Assembly (NCBI GenBank): GCA_002366775.1
Contig: DFBW01000191.1
Span: forward strand, 285-15,684
DNA from: Roseovarius sp. UBA3070
GTDB taxonomy: Bacteria > Pseudomonadota > Alphaproteobacteria > Rhodobacterales > Rhodobacteraceae
DNA: 15,400 nt
Direction: 5' to 3'
Shown: piece by piece, positions 7,128 through 14,550 of the stretch
How the letters are laid out: the number at the start of each line of letters is the position of its first letter
Numbering within the stretch: the stretch's first letter is position 1
The notes under the pieces: model-generated
Told to the model about the DNA's origin: nothing
The model's database searches: none
The model's input: only the letters and a program-made list of their open reading frames with translations
Program-made: the position numbers and the translations under genes

Positions 7128-8138
7128 TCATGCCCAGTTGCCCTTGGACATCAGACCAAGAATTTCCAACTGCCGCCAGTTTATATATTTCTCTGACCAT
7201 TTGCACCAAAGGTCTGGTGTATCGTCAAACTTCTCGGCGTATGCCTTGTATTCAACACTGGCCGAATAGTGCTGGCGACGGGTCAGTTCTTCGGCGGCTT
7301 TGATGGTGAATGTATCGAGGAATTTGGCATGTAACAAAACGCCGCTGGCTTTTTCACCACCCCATTCATCATAGGTCAGGTTCAAACCACGCGGCAGCAA
7401 CATGTGAGTGGAGCTGACATAGGTATAATGCTTGTCCCATTTCACCAGCGGAATTTTGTTCAACGCAGGTGATTGTTGCGGCTGGTTCGCAAAAAAGACG
7501 CGCGCCCGTGCGCCGCCCTGAATCCACAGGTTGCCATATCCTTTGTTCTTTTCAATCTGGTAGTTGCCCGGATCAAACCACGAGGCAATTTCAAGCGGGT
7601 TCTGGCCGGGGCGATATGGCACCGCATCAATTCTGCCTTTGGGGTACATATCCAGCAGCATTGCACCAAAAGATTTCACCTGGCTTACATCCAACCAGTC
7701 AGTCAGCGCACGAATGGGGCGCGTATCACAAAACGGATATACAAACAGCTCATCCGGGTCGACCACCAGCGTCCAGTGGCCGTGGGCGTATTTCTGTTGC
7801 AGCCAGTTCAGCCAATCCACCCCAAACCGCGAACGTTTGTAGCTGCCAGTCGTCGACCAGAGCGACACATCCGGTTGATCCGCCAGATACTCTGCCCCGC
7901 CATCGGTGCTACCGTTATCCACGATGACAAAATGCGACACACCCAGATCACGGTAGTACTTCAGAAAATAGGGCAGGCGCACATGTTCGTCGCGCAGCGT
8001 CGAAAACAGCAGGATATCCCCAGGCTGAATTTGATCCGTTCGGTTGGCTATGCACCGCAGTGAGAAATGCTTGCGCCAGGCGCGTATTTTCGCGCGCTTG
8101 CGGCGGAGCCTCATGCGATATGATTGCCATACACTCAC
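7128..8138 (-). CDS. GT2-type glycosyltransferase, paralogue A
   Basis: This 336-residue protein is a GT-A-fold glycosyltransferase of the Glyco_tranf_2_4 (DUF23/GT92-like) type. It has STLRDEHVRLPYFLKYY, the nucleotide-sugar motif VDNGSTDG (73-80), and a DxD-like metal site DPDE (127-130), followed by a DMYPKG segment. The N-terminal 25 residues are strongly basic (YRMRLRRKRAKIRAWRK) and could sit at the inner membrane surface; no membrane helix is seen. The GTG at 8138 is chosen because AGGAG (plus-strand 8146-8150) lies 7 nt upstream. An ATG at 8145 opens a different, uninformative frame. It is well over half identical by eye to the next gene upstream (8278-9300), including the final LMSKGNW, so the two arose by duplication. 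Substrate unknown. Confidence 0.82.
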   Translation of the reverse strand: MSVWQSYRMRLRRKRAKIRAWRKHFSLRCIANRTDQIQPGDILLFSTLRDEHVRLPYFLKYYRDLGVSHFVIVDNGSTDGGAEYLADQPDVSLWSTTGSYKRSRFGVDWLNWLQQKYAHGHWTLVVDPDELFVYPFCDTRPIRALTDWLDVSQVKSFGAMLLDMYPKGRIDAVPYRPGQNPLEIASWFDPGNYQIEKNKGYGNLWIQGGARARVFFANQPQQSPALNKIPLVKWDKHYTYVSSTHMLLPRGLNLTYDEWGGEKASGVLLHAKFLDTFTIKAAEELTRRQHYSASVEYKAYAEKFDDTPDLWCKWSEKYINWRQLEILGLMSKGNWA

Positions 8139-8216
8139 TCATCAACTCCTGAACCGGGCCGGGATACCGACGCCCGGACTAACCTCTGACACTTAATTAA
8201 ACATTTTTCGAGATCA

Positions 8217-8239
8217 ATTGTTGCCAAACCCGCAACAAT
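8217..8239. repeat. Inverted repeat between the paired GT2-type genes
   Basis: ATTGTTGC (8217-8224) and GCAACAAT (8232-8239) are perfect 8-bp inverted repeats around a 7-nt loop. They lie in the 139-nt gap between the two paralogous glycosyltransferases. On the minus strand, the direction of transcription, no T-run follows, so it is not a standard intrinsic terminator. It may be a binding site, an attenuating or stabilising hairpin, or chance. Confidence 0.35.
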
Positions 8240-8277
8240 CGCATCTTTTTCCCTTTGTGGTATGGGGTTTAGGCGGT

Positions 8278-9300
8278 TCATACCCAGTTTCCCTTCGACA
8301 TCAGGCCCATCGCCTCTAGCTGCCGCCAACTGATCAGACGACTCGACCCTTCGCACCACAGATCAGGATTGTCGGTCAGGCCGTCATAATAGCTGTCATA
8401 CAGATCAGAATTGGCAAAGTGCTCGCGCCGATGCTTTTCTTCGGCGGATTTATCAACAATCGTGTGCAAAAACTTGGTGTGCAGCAAAATGCCCGAGGTT
8501 TTTTCACCGCCCTGATCATCATAAACGTGGTTCAATACCCGCGGCAAAAGAGAATGTGACGAGCTGACATAGGCATACCCGCGATGCCATTTGACCAGAG
8601 GTGTCTTGCTCATCGTTGGTGCCCGGCGCGGGCGGTCCGCAAAGAACTTGCGCGCCCTTGGCCCGCCTTGAATCCACAGGTTTTCAAGATCGGCCTTCTT
8701 CTGGATCATATAGTTGCCGCCATCAAACCAGTTGAGAATTTCAAACGGGTCGCCACCCGGTTCATATTCGCGCTCTTTCAGCGGGCCTTTGGGGTACATA
8801 TCCAACATCATCGCCCCAAAGGACCGCCGGTTGTGACGCTCCAACCAATCTGTCAGGGCGCGCAACGGGCGCGTATCATGGTGCGGATAAATCAGGATTT
8901 CATCGGCATCCACTGTCAGACACCAATGATCATGGGCATACTGACGTTGCAGCCAGGTCAGCCAATCGACACCAAAACGCGACAGTTTGTAACTGGCGGG
9001 CGTCGTCCACAACGATACATCGGGTTGCTTGGCCAGAAACACGCTGGTGCCATCATCACTCCCATTTTCGACAATCAGAAAATGATCCACGCCCAGCGCT
9101 CGGTGGTGATCCAGAAAATGAGGAAGGCGCACCATCTCGTTGCGCATGGTCGAGACAGCCAGAATGTCATCCGGACCAATCTGCGCGGTGCGGTTCATCA
9201 CCGGCGTTAACTGCCTGCGCTTTCGAAACGAGCGATACAAAAGCCTGCGACGCTTCCACCGCATTCGATAGACTTTTGTCAGCTGTGATAGCCTGTCCAT
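8278..9300 (-). CDS. GT2-type glycosyltransferase, paralogue B
   Basis: This 340-residue protein is the second Glyco_tranf_2_4 (DUF23/GT92-like) enzyme. Its landmarks match paralogue A: STMRNEMVRLPHFLDHH, ENGSDDG (78-84), the DxD-like DADE (131-134), DMYPKG, and a basic N-terminus with YRMRWKRRR. I place the start at the ATG at 9300 because that aligns the shared YRMR segment with paralogue A. The frame is open to an ATG at 9381, but that start lies inside galE with no usable ribosome site. The Shine-Dalgarno before 9300 is weak. It begins 40 nt after the galE stop and is followed by the 139-nt gap before paralogue A. The duplicates differ most in the N-terminus and around residues 150-185, which could mean different acceptors. 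Confidence 0.82.
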   Translation of the reverse strand: MDRLSQLTKVYRMRWKRRRLLYRSFRKRRQLTPVMNRTAQIGPDDILAVSTMRNEMVRLPHFLDHHRALGVDHFLIVENGSDDGTSVFLAKQPDVSLWTTPASYKLSRFGVDWLTWLQRQYAHDHWCLTVDADEILIYPHHDTRPLRALTDWLERHNRRSFGAMMLDMYPKGPLKEREYEPGGDPFEILNWFDGGNYMIQKKADLENLWIQGGPRARKFFADRPRRAPTMSKTPLVKWHRGYAYVSSSHSLLPRVLNHVYDDQGGEKTSGILLHTKFLHTIVDKSAEEKHRREHFANSDLYDSYYDGLTDNPDLWCEGSSRLISWRQLEAMGLMSKGNWV

Positions 9301-9340
9301 ATCCGCGCCCGTGCCTTGCTGCCCTTGCTCAGAATCAGTC

Positions 9341-10324
9341 TTATTTTTCGTAATGTCCAGTTTGATGCCACCGCCAGGCATCCTCGATCATCTGTTTGAG
9401 ATCAGAGCGCTTTGCAACCCAACCCAATTCTTGCTCGGCGCGGGTTGATCCCGACACCAGCTTGGTACAATCGCCCGCACGACGCGGGCCTTCGATCACC
9501 GGCACCTCGCGGTTGGTGACAGCATGCGAATGATTGATCACTTCGCGCACAGAAAACCCGGTGCCCGTGCCTAGGTTGAACACACGGCTGTCTTTGCCAT
9601 TTTCCAGCCATTTCAGGCCCAATACATGGGCATCCACCAGATCCATGACATGCACATAATCACGGATGCAGGTGCCATCGGGCGTGTCATAGTTGGTGCC
9701 AAAAATGGTTAATGCATCACGTTTCCCTGCAACAGCATCCAAGACCAACGGAATCAGATGTGTTTCTGGTTGGTGATATTCGCCCACGTCCGCATCAGGG
9801 TCACACCCTGCAACGTTGAAATAGCGAAAAATCACATGTGACAGGCCGTGAGCTGTTTCAAAGTCGCGCAGCATATCTTCGATGGCGCGCTTAGACGCAC
9901 CATAAGCATTGATCGGGTGCTGATCACAATTCTCATCCAGAACCACGTTGTCCTGATCGCCATAGGTTGCACAGGTTGAGGAAAAGACCAGCTTATCACA
10001 CCCCGCAGCCACGGCCGCTTCCAGCAATGTCAGAGACCCAGCGACGTTGTTGTGCCAGTACTTGCCCGGCTGGTTCATGCTTTCACCAACTTGGCTAAGG
10101 GCGGCAAAATGCATCACCGCAACGGGTTGGTAAGTGGCAAACACCTCATCCAAGCGGGCACGATCCGTCAAATCGCCCTTCTCAAACGGGCCAAACTGAA
10201 CCGCGTCTTCCCAGCCCGTACTCAGGTTATCAAAGGTAACAGGTGTATAGCCTTCACGCGCCAGAACCTTACAGGCGTGGCTGCCGATATATCCGGCACC
10301 ACCAGTCACAAGAACAGTCGTCAC
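9341..10324 (-). CDS. galE: UDP-glucose 4-epimerase
   Basis: This 327-residue short-chain dehydrogenase-type enzyme interconverts UDP-glucose and UDP-galactose using tightly bound NAD in the cytoplasm. The Rossmann motif GGAGYIG (8-14), catalytic S116/T117 in SSTCATYG, and the Y141-x3-K145 pair (YGASK) are intact. Epimerase-specific segments FRYFNVAGCDP, GTCIRDYVHVMDL and FNLGTGTGFSVREV are also present. The start is a GTG at 10324 with GGAG (plus-strand 10333-10336) 8 nt upstream. It lies 18 nt after galU, so the pair makes UDP-glucose and then UDP-galactose from one transcript. UDP-GlcNAc epimerase activity cannot be excluded from sequence. Confidence 0.94.
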   Translation of the reverse strand: MTTVLVTGGAGYIGSHACKVLAREGYTPVTFDNLSTGWEDAVQFGPFEKGDLTDRARLDEVFATYQPVAVMHFAALSQVGESMNQPGKYWHNNVAGSLTLLEAAVAAGCDKLVFSSTCATYGDQDNVVLDENCDQHPINAYGASKRAIEDMLRDFETAHGLSHVIFRYFNVAGCDPDADVGEYHQPETHLIPLVLDAVAGKRDALTIFGTNYDTPDGTCIRDYVHVMDLVDAHVLGLKWLENGKDSRVFNLGTGTGFSVREVINHSHAVTNREVPVIEGPRRAGDCTKLVSGSTRAEQELGWVAKRSDLKQMIEDAWRWHQTGHYEK

Positions 10325-10342
10325 GCTGTAGTCTCCAACAGA

Positions 10343-11236
10343 TTATTGAGCCGCTTTGTCAGCATGGACAATATCGTTCAGATATCCCCACAAATCATCG
10401 CGCAGATCTTCACGCTCCAGCGCAAAGGCAACAGTGGCTTGCAAAAACCCAGCCTTTGAACCGCAGTCAAACCGGCGACCCTTGAAGCGGAAGCCATACA
10501 CTTCTTCACCCGCTTCGCGCGCATCTGCGATGGCGTCAGTCAGTTGAATTTCACCACCTGCGCCGGCCTTCTTCTTGTTCAGTTGCTGCAACACACTGGG
10601 GGTCAGAATATAGCGGCCAATCACCGCCAGATTAGATGGCGCAGTGCCTGGCGCAGGTTTTTCTACCATGCCTTTGGTCGACACAAGCGCACCCATATCT
10701 TCTTTGACATCCAGCACGCCGTAGGACGAGGTCTGCTCATCCGGAACTTCCATGGCAGCAACCATATTACCGGGACATTCTTCAAACGCTTCGACCATCT
10801 GCGCCAAACAGGGCTTTTCTGCTGCGATCACGTCATCGGGCAGGATAACCGCAAAAGGCTCATTGGCGATCAGACGCCGGGCACACCAAACAGCATGTCC
10901 CAGTCCCAATGGTTTGTGCTGACGCATATAGGCGATCTCACCACTGTCCATATTGGTGGATTTCAGGATGTCCAGCAGCTCGTCTTTTCCCCTGCGGCGC
11001 AATTCCTGTTCAAGCTGCGGCGCAGTATCAAAATAGTCCTCCAGCGCACCCTTGCCGCGCGAGGTGATAAAGATGAATTCCTTGATGCCGGCCTCGCGCG
11101 CTTCATCAATGGCATATTGGACCAGAGGGCGATCCACCAAAGTCATGATTTCCTTGGGAACTGATTTGGTTGCGGGCAAAAACCTCGTCCCCATCCCAGC
11201 GACCGGGAATATCGCCTTTGTTACCTTGTTACGCAT
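10343..11236 (-). CDS. galU: UTP-glucose-1-phosphate uridylyltransferase
   Basis: This 297-residue nucleotidyltransferase makes UDP-glucose from UTP and glucose-1-phosphate, the entry point for most glucose and galactose polymers. The N-terminal nucleotide loop is canonical, with FPVAGMGTRFLPATK (10-24) and PKEIM after it. GalU-specific segments follow: KPLGLGHAVWCAR, ILPDDV, SSYGVLDV, MVEKPAPG and the C-terminal RFDCGSKAGFLQA. The ATG at 11236 has a strong GAGGAG (plus-strand 11243-11248) 6 nt upstream. galU follows a 150-nt gap after the kdsB-like gene, so a second promoter for galU onward is possible. galE begins 18 nt downstream. Confidence 0.96.
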   Translation of the reverse strand: MRNKVTKAIFPVAGMGTRFLPATKSVPKEIMTLVDRPLVQYAIDEAREAGIKEFIFITSRGKGALEDYFDTAPQLEQELRRRGKDELLDILKSTNMDSGEIAYMRQHKPLGLGHAVWCARRLIANEPFAVILPDDVIAAEKPCLAQMVEAFEECPGNMVAAMEVPDEQTSSYGVLDVKEDMGALVSTKGMVEKPAPGTAPSNLAVIGRYILTPSVLQQLNKKKAGAGGEIQLTDAIADAREAGEEVYGFRFKGRRFDCGSKAGFLQATVAFALEREDLRDDLWGYLNDIVHADKAAQ

Positions 11237-11386
11237 TACCTGCTCCTCAAAACCAATTTTTTAGCGATGTTACACAATTAGATTAAGAATTGCATGGCTT
11301 TACTGGGAAAAATACTCGGTATTTAGCCGTTCGCGTCAGAAATGGAACAATTCATGCGCGGCCTCGTAAAATTGCTTAGTACAGGA
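11237..11386. other. Gap between kdsB-like gene and galU
   Basis: This 150-nt, A+T-rich gap is the largest break inside the minus-strand cluster. It has one short inverted repeat, AAATAC (11310-11315) and GTATTT (11319-11324), around a 3-nt loop; on the minus strand it ends in a run of five T. With one G-C pair per arm it would be a very weak terminator, and it could equally be part of a regulatory site. No sigma-70 pair with good spacing was found, although the gap is long enough for a galU promoter. Confidence 0.3.
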
Positions 11387-12187
11387 TCACTCCATCCCCA
11401 TTTCAAGCATCATGGCCTCAATCCGAGGCACATCTTCGGGGTTGTTCAACTCCCAGAACTGCCTGTCACGGGCATCCACTTCGGTGCACAGCACCTTGCG
11501 CCCTTGTTCCAGGAACCTCAGTTGTTCTAACCCTTCAAGGGTTTCAAGCGGCCCCGTGGCCCAGGTTTTATATGCAGCAAGAGCATCGGGGCGGTAAGCG
11601 TAGACGCCCACATGATGAAATACCGGTGTATCCTCAGCATCGCCATAGATATGCCCGGTGTATGGGATCACTTCCTTTGAGAAATAAAGCCCATGGCGCG
11701 CGCCATCAAACACCGCAGTGGTGCCGCCAACCCGCCCCTGAGAGCGATCCTCCAGAAACCCGTTCAGCGCCTTGCCATCGCAGCGCAATACCGGTGTTGC
11801 AATATCAGCCGAAGGGTCTGCCGCCAGATCCTTGACCAGATCCTCAACGAACCAATGGGGTGTCAAAGGCGCATCACCCTGAAGGTTCACAACGATATCA
11901 AAGTGTTCGCCCAGGTTTTCAACTGCTTCGGCGCAGCGTTCGGTGCCGTTGGTACACTCCGAAGACGTCATGACAACCTCGGCCCCAAAGGCCTCAGACG
12001 CGCCCTTGATCTGCTCATCATCGGTGGCCACTACGACGCGGCTTGCGCCCTGCACCTGACTGGCGGCCTCCCACGACCTTTGGATGAGGCTTTTGGACGC
12101 GCCCGTGGCACCCGTCAGCATCACCAAAGGTTTGCCCGGATAGCGGGTTGAGGCATAGCGGGCGGGGATGACAATGAGCACTGACAT
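11387..12187 (-). CDS. kdsB: KdsB/KpsU-like CMP-Kdo synthetase
   Basis: This 266-residue protein is a 3-deoxy-manno-octulosonate cytidylyltransferase family member, which activates Kdo as CMP-Kdo for lipid A or for capsule linkers. The family signatures are the N-terminal IPARYASTRYPGKPL (7-21), VVVATDDEQI (51-60), NGTERCAE (80-87) and the substrate loop NLQGDAPL (101-108). The usual loop is QGDEP, so A106 replaces a normally conserved glutamate. The C-terminal LETLEGLEQLRFLEQG is typical. Length is slightly above the usual ~250. The start overlaps the cysQ stop by one base (TGATG). Linkage to cysQ and a capsule-type ABC permease favours a KpsU-like capsule role over the housekeeping copy, but that is inference, as is the choice of symbol. 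Confidence 0.82.
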   Translation of the reverse strand: MSVLIVIPARYASTRYPGKPLVMLTGATGASKSLIQRSWEAASQVQGASRVVVATDDEQIKGASEAFGAEVVMTSSECTNGTERCAEAVENLGEHFDIVVNLQGDAPLTPHWFVEDLVKDLAADPSADIATPVLRCDGKALNGFLEDRSQGRVGGTTAVFDGARHGLYFSKEVIPYTGHIYGDAEDTPVFHHVGVYAYRPDALAAYKTWATGPLETLEGLEQLRFLEQGRKVLCTEVDARDRQFWELNNPEDVPRIEAMMLEMGME

Positions 12188-12984
12188 CAGGCGGGCTTCA
12201 GCTCAACCGCCGGGGCATAAGCGATAAAGAACGGATTGGCAAAAGTGTCTTTGCCATAGGTCAGCTCAGAATGATCATCAAACCGCACAACACGACCACC
12301 CGCGCCATGCAACACCGCATGGCCTGCTGCTGTGTCCCATTCCATCGTACGACCAACGCGAGGATAAATATCCGCCTCGCCCGTGGCGATCAGGCAGAAT
12401 TTCAACGATGATCCAGCGCTTTTCATGTCTTTAACGGCATATTTGGCGATATAGTCATCCGTCGCCTGATCACGGTGCGATTTGGAGGCAACAACCATCA
12501 ATGCGCCATTGTCCGGATCAGAAACCTTGATTGCGCCAAGCGGGCCAACGCTTTGCTTGTCCAACGCTCCGGTTTCTTCGACCGAGGTGCCATCTGCCTG
12601 GGTGAAAAACATCCGCCCTTTGGCAGGTGCGTAAACAACGCCGCGCGTGGGCACGCCATTGTCCACATAGGCGATGTTCACCGTGAAATCGCCGCGCCGG
12701 TGGATAAACTCCTTGGTGCCATCCAGCGGATCAACGATCAGAAAGGTATTGGCAGTCTCTGAATGCGACTCGGCCTGTTCTTCCGTCACCAGCGCCACAT
12801 CCGGGAATGCCGCGCGCAGCCCCGCCGAGATGATCGCATCCGCCGCCTCATCCGCAGCAGTTACTGGGCTTTCATCAGATTTTAACTTCACATCAAAATC
12901 ATCTGAGTTGTAAATTTCCATGATCTTATCACCCGCCTCAAGCGACAGCTGCCGCATGACAGAGATCAGTTTTTCATAGTCCAA
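12187..12984 (-). CDS. cysQ: 3'(2'),5'-bisphosphate nucleotidase
   Basis: This 265-residue protein belongs to the inositol-monophosphatase superfamily. CysQ hydrolyses 3'-phosphoadenosine-5'-phosphate (PAP), the by-product of PAPS use, to AMP. The metal-binding motifs are intact: VTEE (66-69), DPLDGT (D85, D88, T90) with KEF after it, and WDTAAGHAVL (W216, D217). The SDESPVTAAD segment near residue 36 is also typical. The start is a TTG at 12984, supported by AAGGAG (plus-strand 12992-12997) exactly 7 nt upstream. It is the first gene of the minus-strand cluster and diverges from the ABC permease. Its place in a cluster that ends with a sulfotransferase suggests it clears PAP made by that enzyme, although PAP also comes from sulfate assimilation. 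Confidence 0.93.
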   Translation of the reverse strand: MDYEKLISVMRQLSLEAGDKIMEIYNSDDFDVKLKSDESPVTAADEAADAIISAGLRAAFPDVALVTEEQAESHSETANTFLIVDPLDGTKEFIHRRGDFTVNIAYVDNGVPTRGVVYAPAKGRMFFTQADGTSVEETGALDKQSVGPLGAIKVSDPDNGALMVVASKSHRDQATDDYIAKYAVKDMKSAGSSLKFCLIATGEADIYPRVGRTMEWDTAAGHAVLHGAGGRVVRFDDHSELTYGKDTFANPFFIAYAPAVELKPA

Positions 12985-13027
12985 AGGCCTGCTCCTTCAC
13001 GATGCTGCCACTTGGGCAAGGCACCGG

Positions 13028-13056
13028 TTGATCCGTTATGGTTGTCCCCTTATGAT
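13028..13056 (+). promoter_or_regulatory. Candidate sigma-70 promoter of the ABC permease gene
   Basis: TTGATC (13028-13033) and TATGAT (13051-13056) are separated by exactly 17 nt. The match to consensus is four of six and five of six. Transcription would start near 13063, giving a leader of about 58 nt before the ATG at 13121. The -10 overlaps the candidate -10 of the divergent cysQ promoter. Confidence 0.5.
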
Positions 13057-13080
13057 ACGCTGCTAACGGGACAGCAAGAA
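13052..13080 (-). promoter_or_regulatory. Candidate sigma-70 promoter of cysQ
   Basis: On the minus strand TTCTTG (plus 13075-13080) and TATCAT (plus 13052-13057) are 17 nt apart. The -10 matches five of six, the -35 poorly. It would serve the cysQ-led cluster. A TGTCCC (13043-13048)/GGGACA (13068-13073) inverted repeat brackets the shared -10 and could be an operator. Confidence 0.35.
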
Positions 13081-13120
13081 ATCCGTGACACTATCTCAAG
13101 GCAGATAATAAAGCAGGGCC

Positions 13121-13942
13121 ATGTTTCATTACGTCCAGTCCAAATCGACTCTTCAGTCAATCATCTCCATCAGTGAGCTGATTTACCACGCAACCGTGCG
13201 TGATGTGCGCAAATCCCATGGCAATGCCTTCCTGGCATTGTTTTCCAACATGATGGTCACAATCATGTTCGTGATGGCCTTTTATGTGATGTTTATCATG
13301 CTTGGTCTGCGCAGCGCGGCACTGCGTGGGGATTTTCTGCTGTATATCATGTCAGGCGTATTTTTGTTCCTGACCCATACCAAGGCCCTTGGGGCAATTG
13401 TCGGGTCTGAAGGGCCGACATCACCGATGATGCTGCATGCGCCGATGAATACGATTGTCTCAATCACGGCAGCCTCGCTCAGCACGTTGTATATCCAGAC
13501 ACTGACACTGTTGGTGATTTTGTTCATCTATCATGTGGCCGTCACGCCCATCACAATTGATCAACCTATTCCCGCTTACGGAATGTTTTTGCTGTCATGG
13601 TTTTCGGGTGTTTCACTGGGCTTGGTCATGCTGGCTGTTAAGCCATGGTTCCCCGGCTTTGTCGGTATTGCCACCACTGTGTATCAACGCGCCAGCATGA
13701 TCTGTTCGGGCAAGATGTTCGTGGCCAACACGCTGCCCGGTTTTATGATTGCAATGTTTGACTGGCACCCGCTGTTTCACACAATTGATCAGGCGCGCGG
13801 CTTTGTGTTTATCAATTATTATCCACGGAATTCTGACTTTGAATATACGCTCTATCTTTCGATCACATTGATTATGATTGGTATGATGGGTGAATTTTAT
13901 ACTCGACAGTACGCCTCTAACAGTTGGTACGCACGTCGATGA
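13121..13942 (+). CDS. ABC-2 type polysaccharide export permease (KpsM/Wzm-like)
   Basis: This 273-residue integral membrane protein has about six hydrophobic segments, near 40-62, 72-92, 111-140, 152-173, 176-212 and 243-260. The cytoplasmic start RDVRKSHGNAFLALF matches the amphipathic entry helix of ABC-2 permeases. The late WHPLFHTIDQARGFVFINYYP corresponds to the NPL..ii...R segment before the last helix. In the family such proteins form the channel for capsule, O-antigen or teichoic acid chains, with a separate ATPase. No ATPase gene is in the window. The gene diverges from cysQ and its 3' end overlaps the next gene by 4 nt. Substrate is inferred from the neighbouring glycan genes. The ribosome site (AGCAGGG before the ATG) is modest. 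Confidence 0.8.
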   Translation: MFHYVQSKSTLQSIISISELIYHATVRDVRKSHGNAFLALFSNMMVTIMFVMAFYVMFIMLGLRSAALRGDFLLYIMSGVFLFLTHTKALGAIVGSEGPTSPMMLHAPMNTIVSITAASLSTLYIQTLTLLVILFIYHVAVTPITIDQPIPAYGMFLLSWFSGVSLGLVMLAVKPWFPGFVGIATTVYQRASMICSGKMFVANTLPGFMIAMFDWHPLFHTIDQARGFVFINYYPRNSDFEYTLYLSITLIMIGMMGEFYTRQYASNSWYARR

Positions 13943-14550
13943 AGTGGATCATTGTTGCGGTGTTGACACTGCTCTGTCCGGTGATGGCAACAGCGCAAAC
14001 CCTGCCCGCATTATATTCCGTTGCAGGTGTCGATGAAGACGATGTTCTGAACATCCGTGCCGAGCCCAGACCCTCGGCTTTTGCAATTGAATCCTACGCC
14101 TGGGATGCGCGTGATATTGAAGTTGTGGCCCTCGATCCAACTGGCAAATGGGGCCAGATCAATATCAATGAAACGACGGGCTGGATCGCCATGAATTGGC
14201 TTGAACCACAATTTTCCGCTGGCAACAGTTTGCTGCCCCGCCCGCTGGTCTGTTTCGGGAACGAGCCGTTCTGGACGCTGGACATTGGCAATACGCCTTT
14301 CGCTGAGCTGGGCTGGCTGGATGGGGTCACAATCCGGTTTTCAGGCCTTTATACCATTTCATCCGCCAGCCGGACGGGCCGCTATATGGTGATTGCCGAG
14401 AACACCGATAAATCATTGCATGCCTTCGTAGAGCGTAAAGCCTGTAATGACGGTATGTCCGACCGCGCCTATGGATTGGATATGAACCTGCTGATCCGCA
14501 ATGGTGATGACACGAAGTATTTCGCCGGCTGCTGCTCAGTCGCGCCTTAG
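13939..14550 (+). CDS. Secreted SH3-like protein with GNEPFW domain
   Basis: This 203-residue protein has a Sec signal peptide (MKWIIVAVLTLLCPVMATAQ, cleavage near residue 20) and is probably periplasmic. Residues 25-90 form a bacterial SH3-like domain, with the LNIRAEPRP motif (37-45) and a closing GWIAMNWLEP. Residues 100-203 hold a second domain with CFGNEPFW (105-112) and a cysteine-rich end, C169 and GCCS (197-200), of the COG3650-like type of unknown function. The cysteines may form disulfides. The ATG at 13939 was chosen over a TTG at 13924 because it gives an ATGA overlap with the permease stop and begins directly with the signal peptide. Coupling to the permease suggests they are used together, perhaps in export, but its role is unknown. 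Confidence 0.75.
   Translation: MKWIIVAVLTLLCPVMATAQTLPALYSVAGVDEDDVLNIRAEPRPSAFAIESYAWDARDIEVVALDPTGKWGQININETTGWIAMNWLEPQFSAGNSLLPRPLVCFGNEPFWTLDIGNTPFAELGWLDGVTIRFSGLYTISSASRTGRYMVIAENTDKSLHAFVERKACNDGMSDRAYGLDMNLLIRNGDDTKYFAGCCSVAP

Noticed and set aside
7948..8145. Alternative ATG at 8145 upstream of paralogue A
   Set aside because: It leads into a different frame that closes after 65 codons; the GTG at 8138 is in the conserved frame and has AGGAG at good distance.
8154..8177. CCGGGC/GCCCGG inverted repeat before paralogue A as a terminator
   Set aside because: No T-run follows on either strand and the loop is 12 nt; it would also cut the cluster just before a gene.
9301..9381. Longer paralogue B starting at 9381 inside galE
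   Set aside because: The added 27 residues do not align with paralogue A and GAGG lies directly against the ATG, too close to act as a ribosome site.
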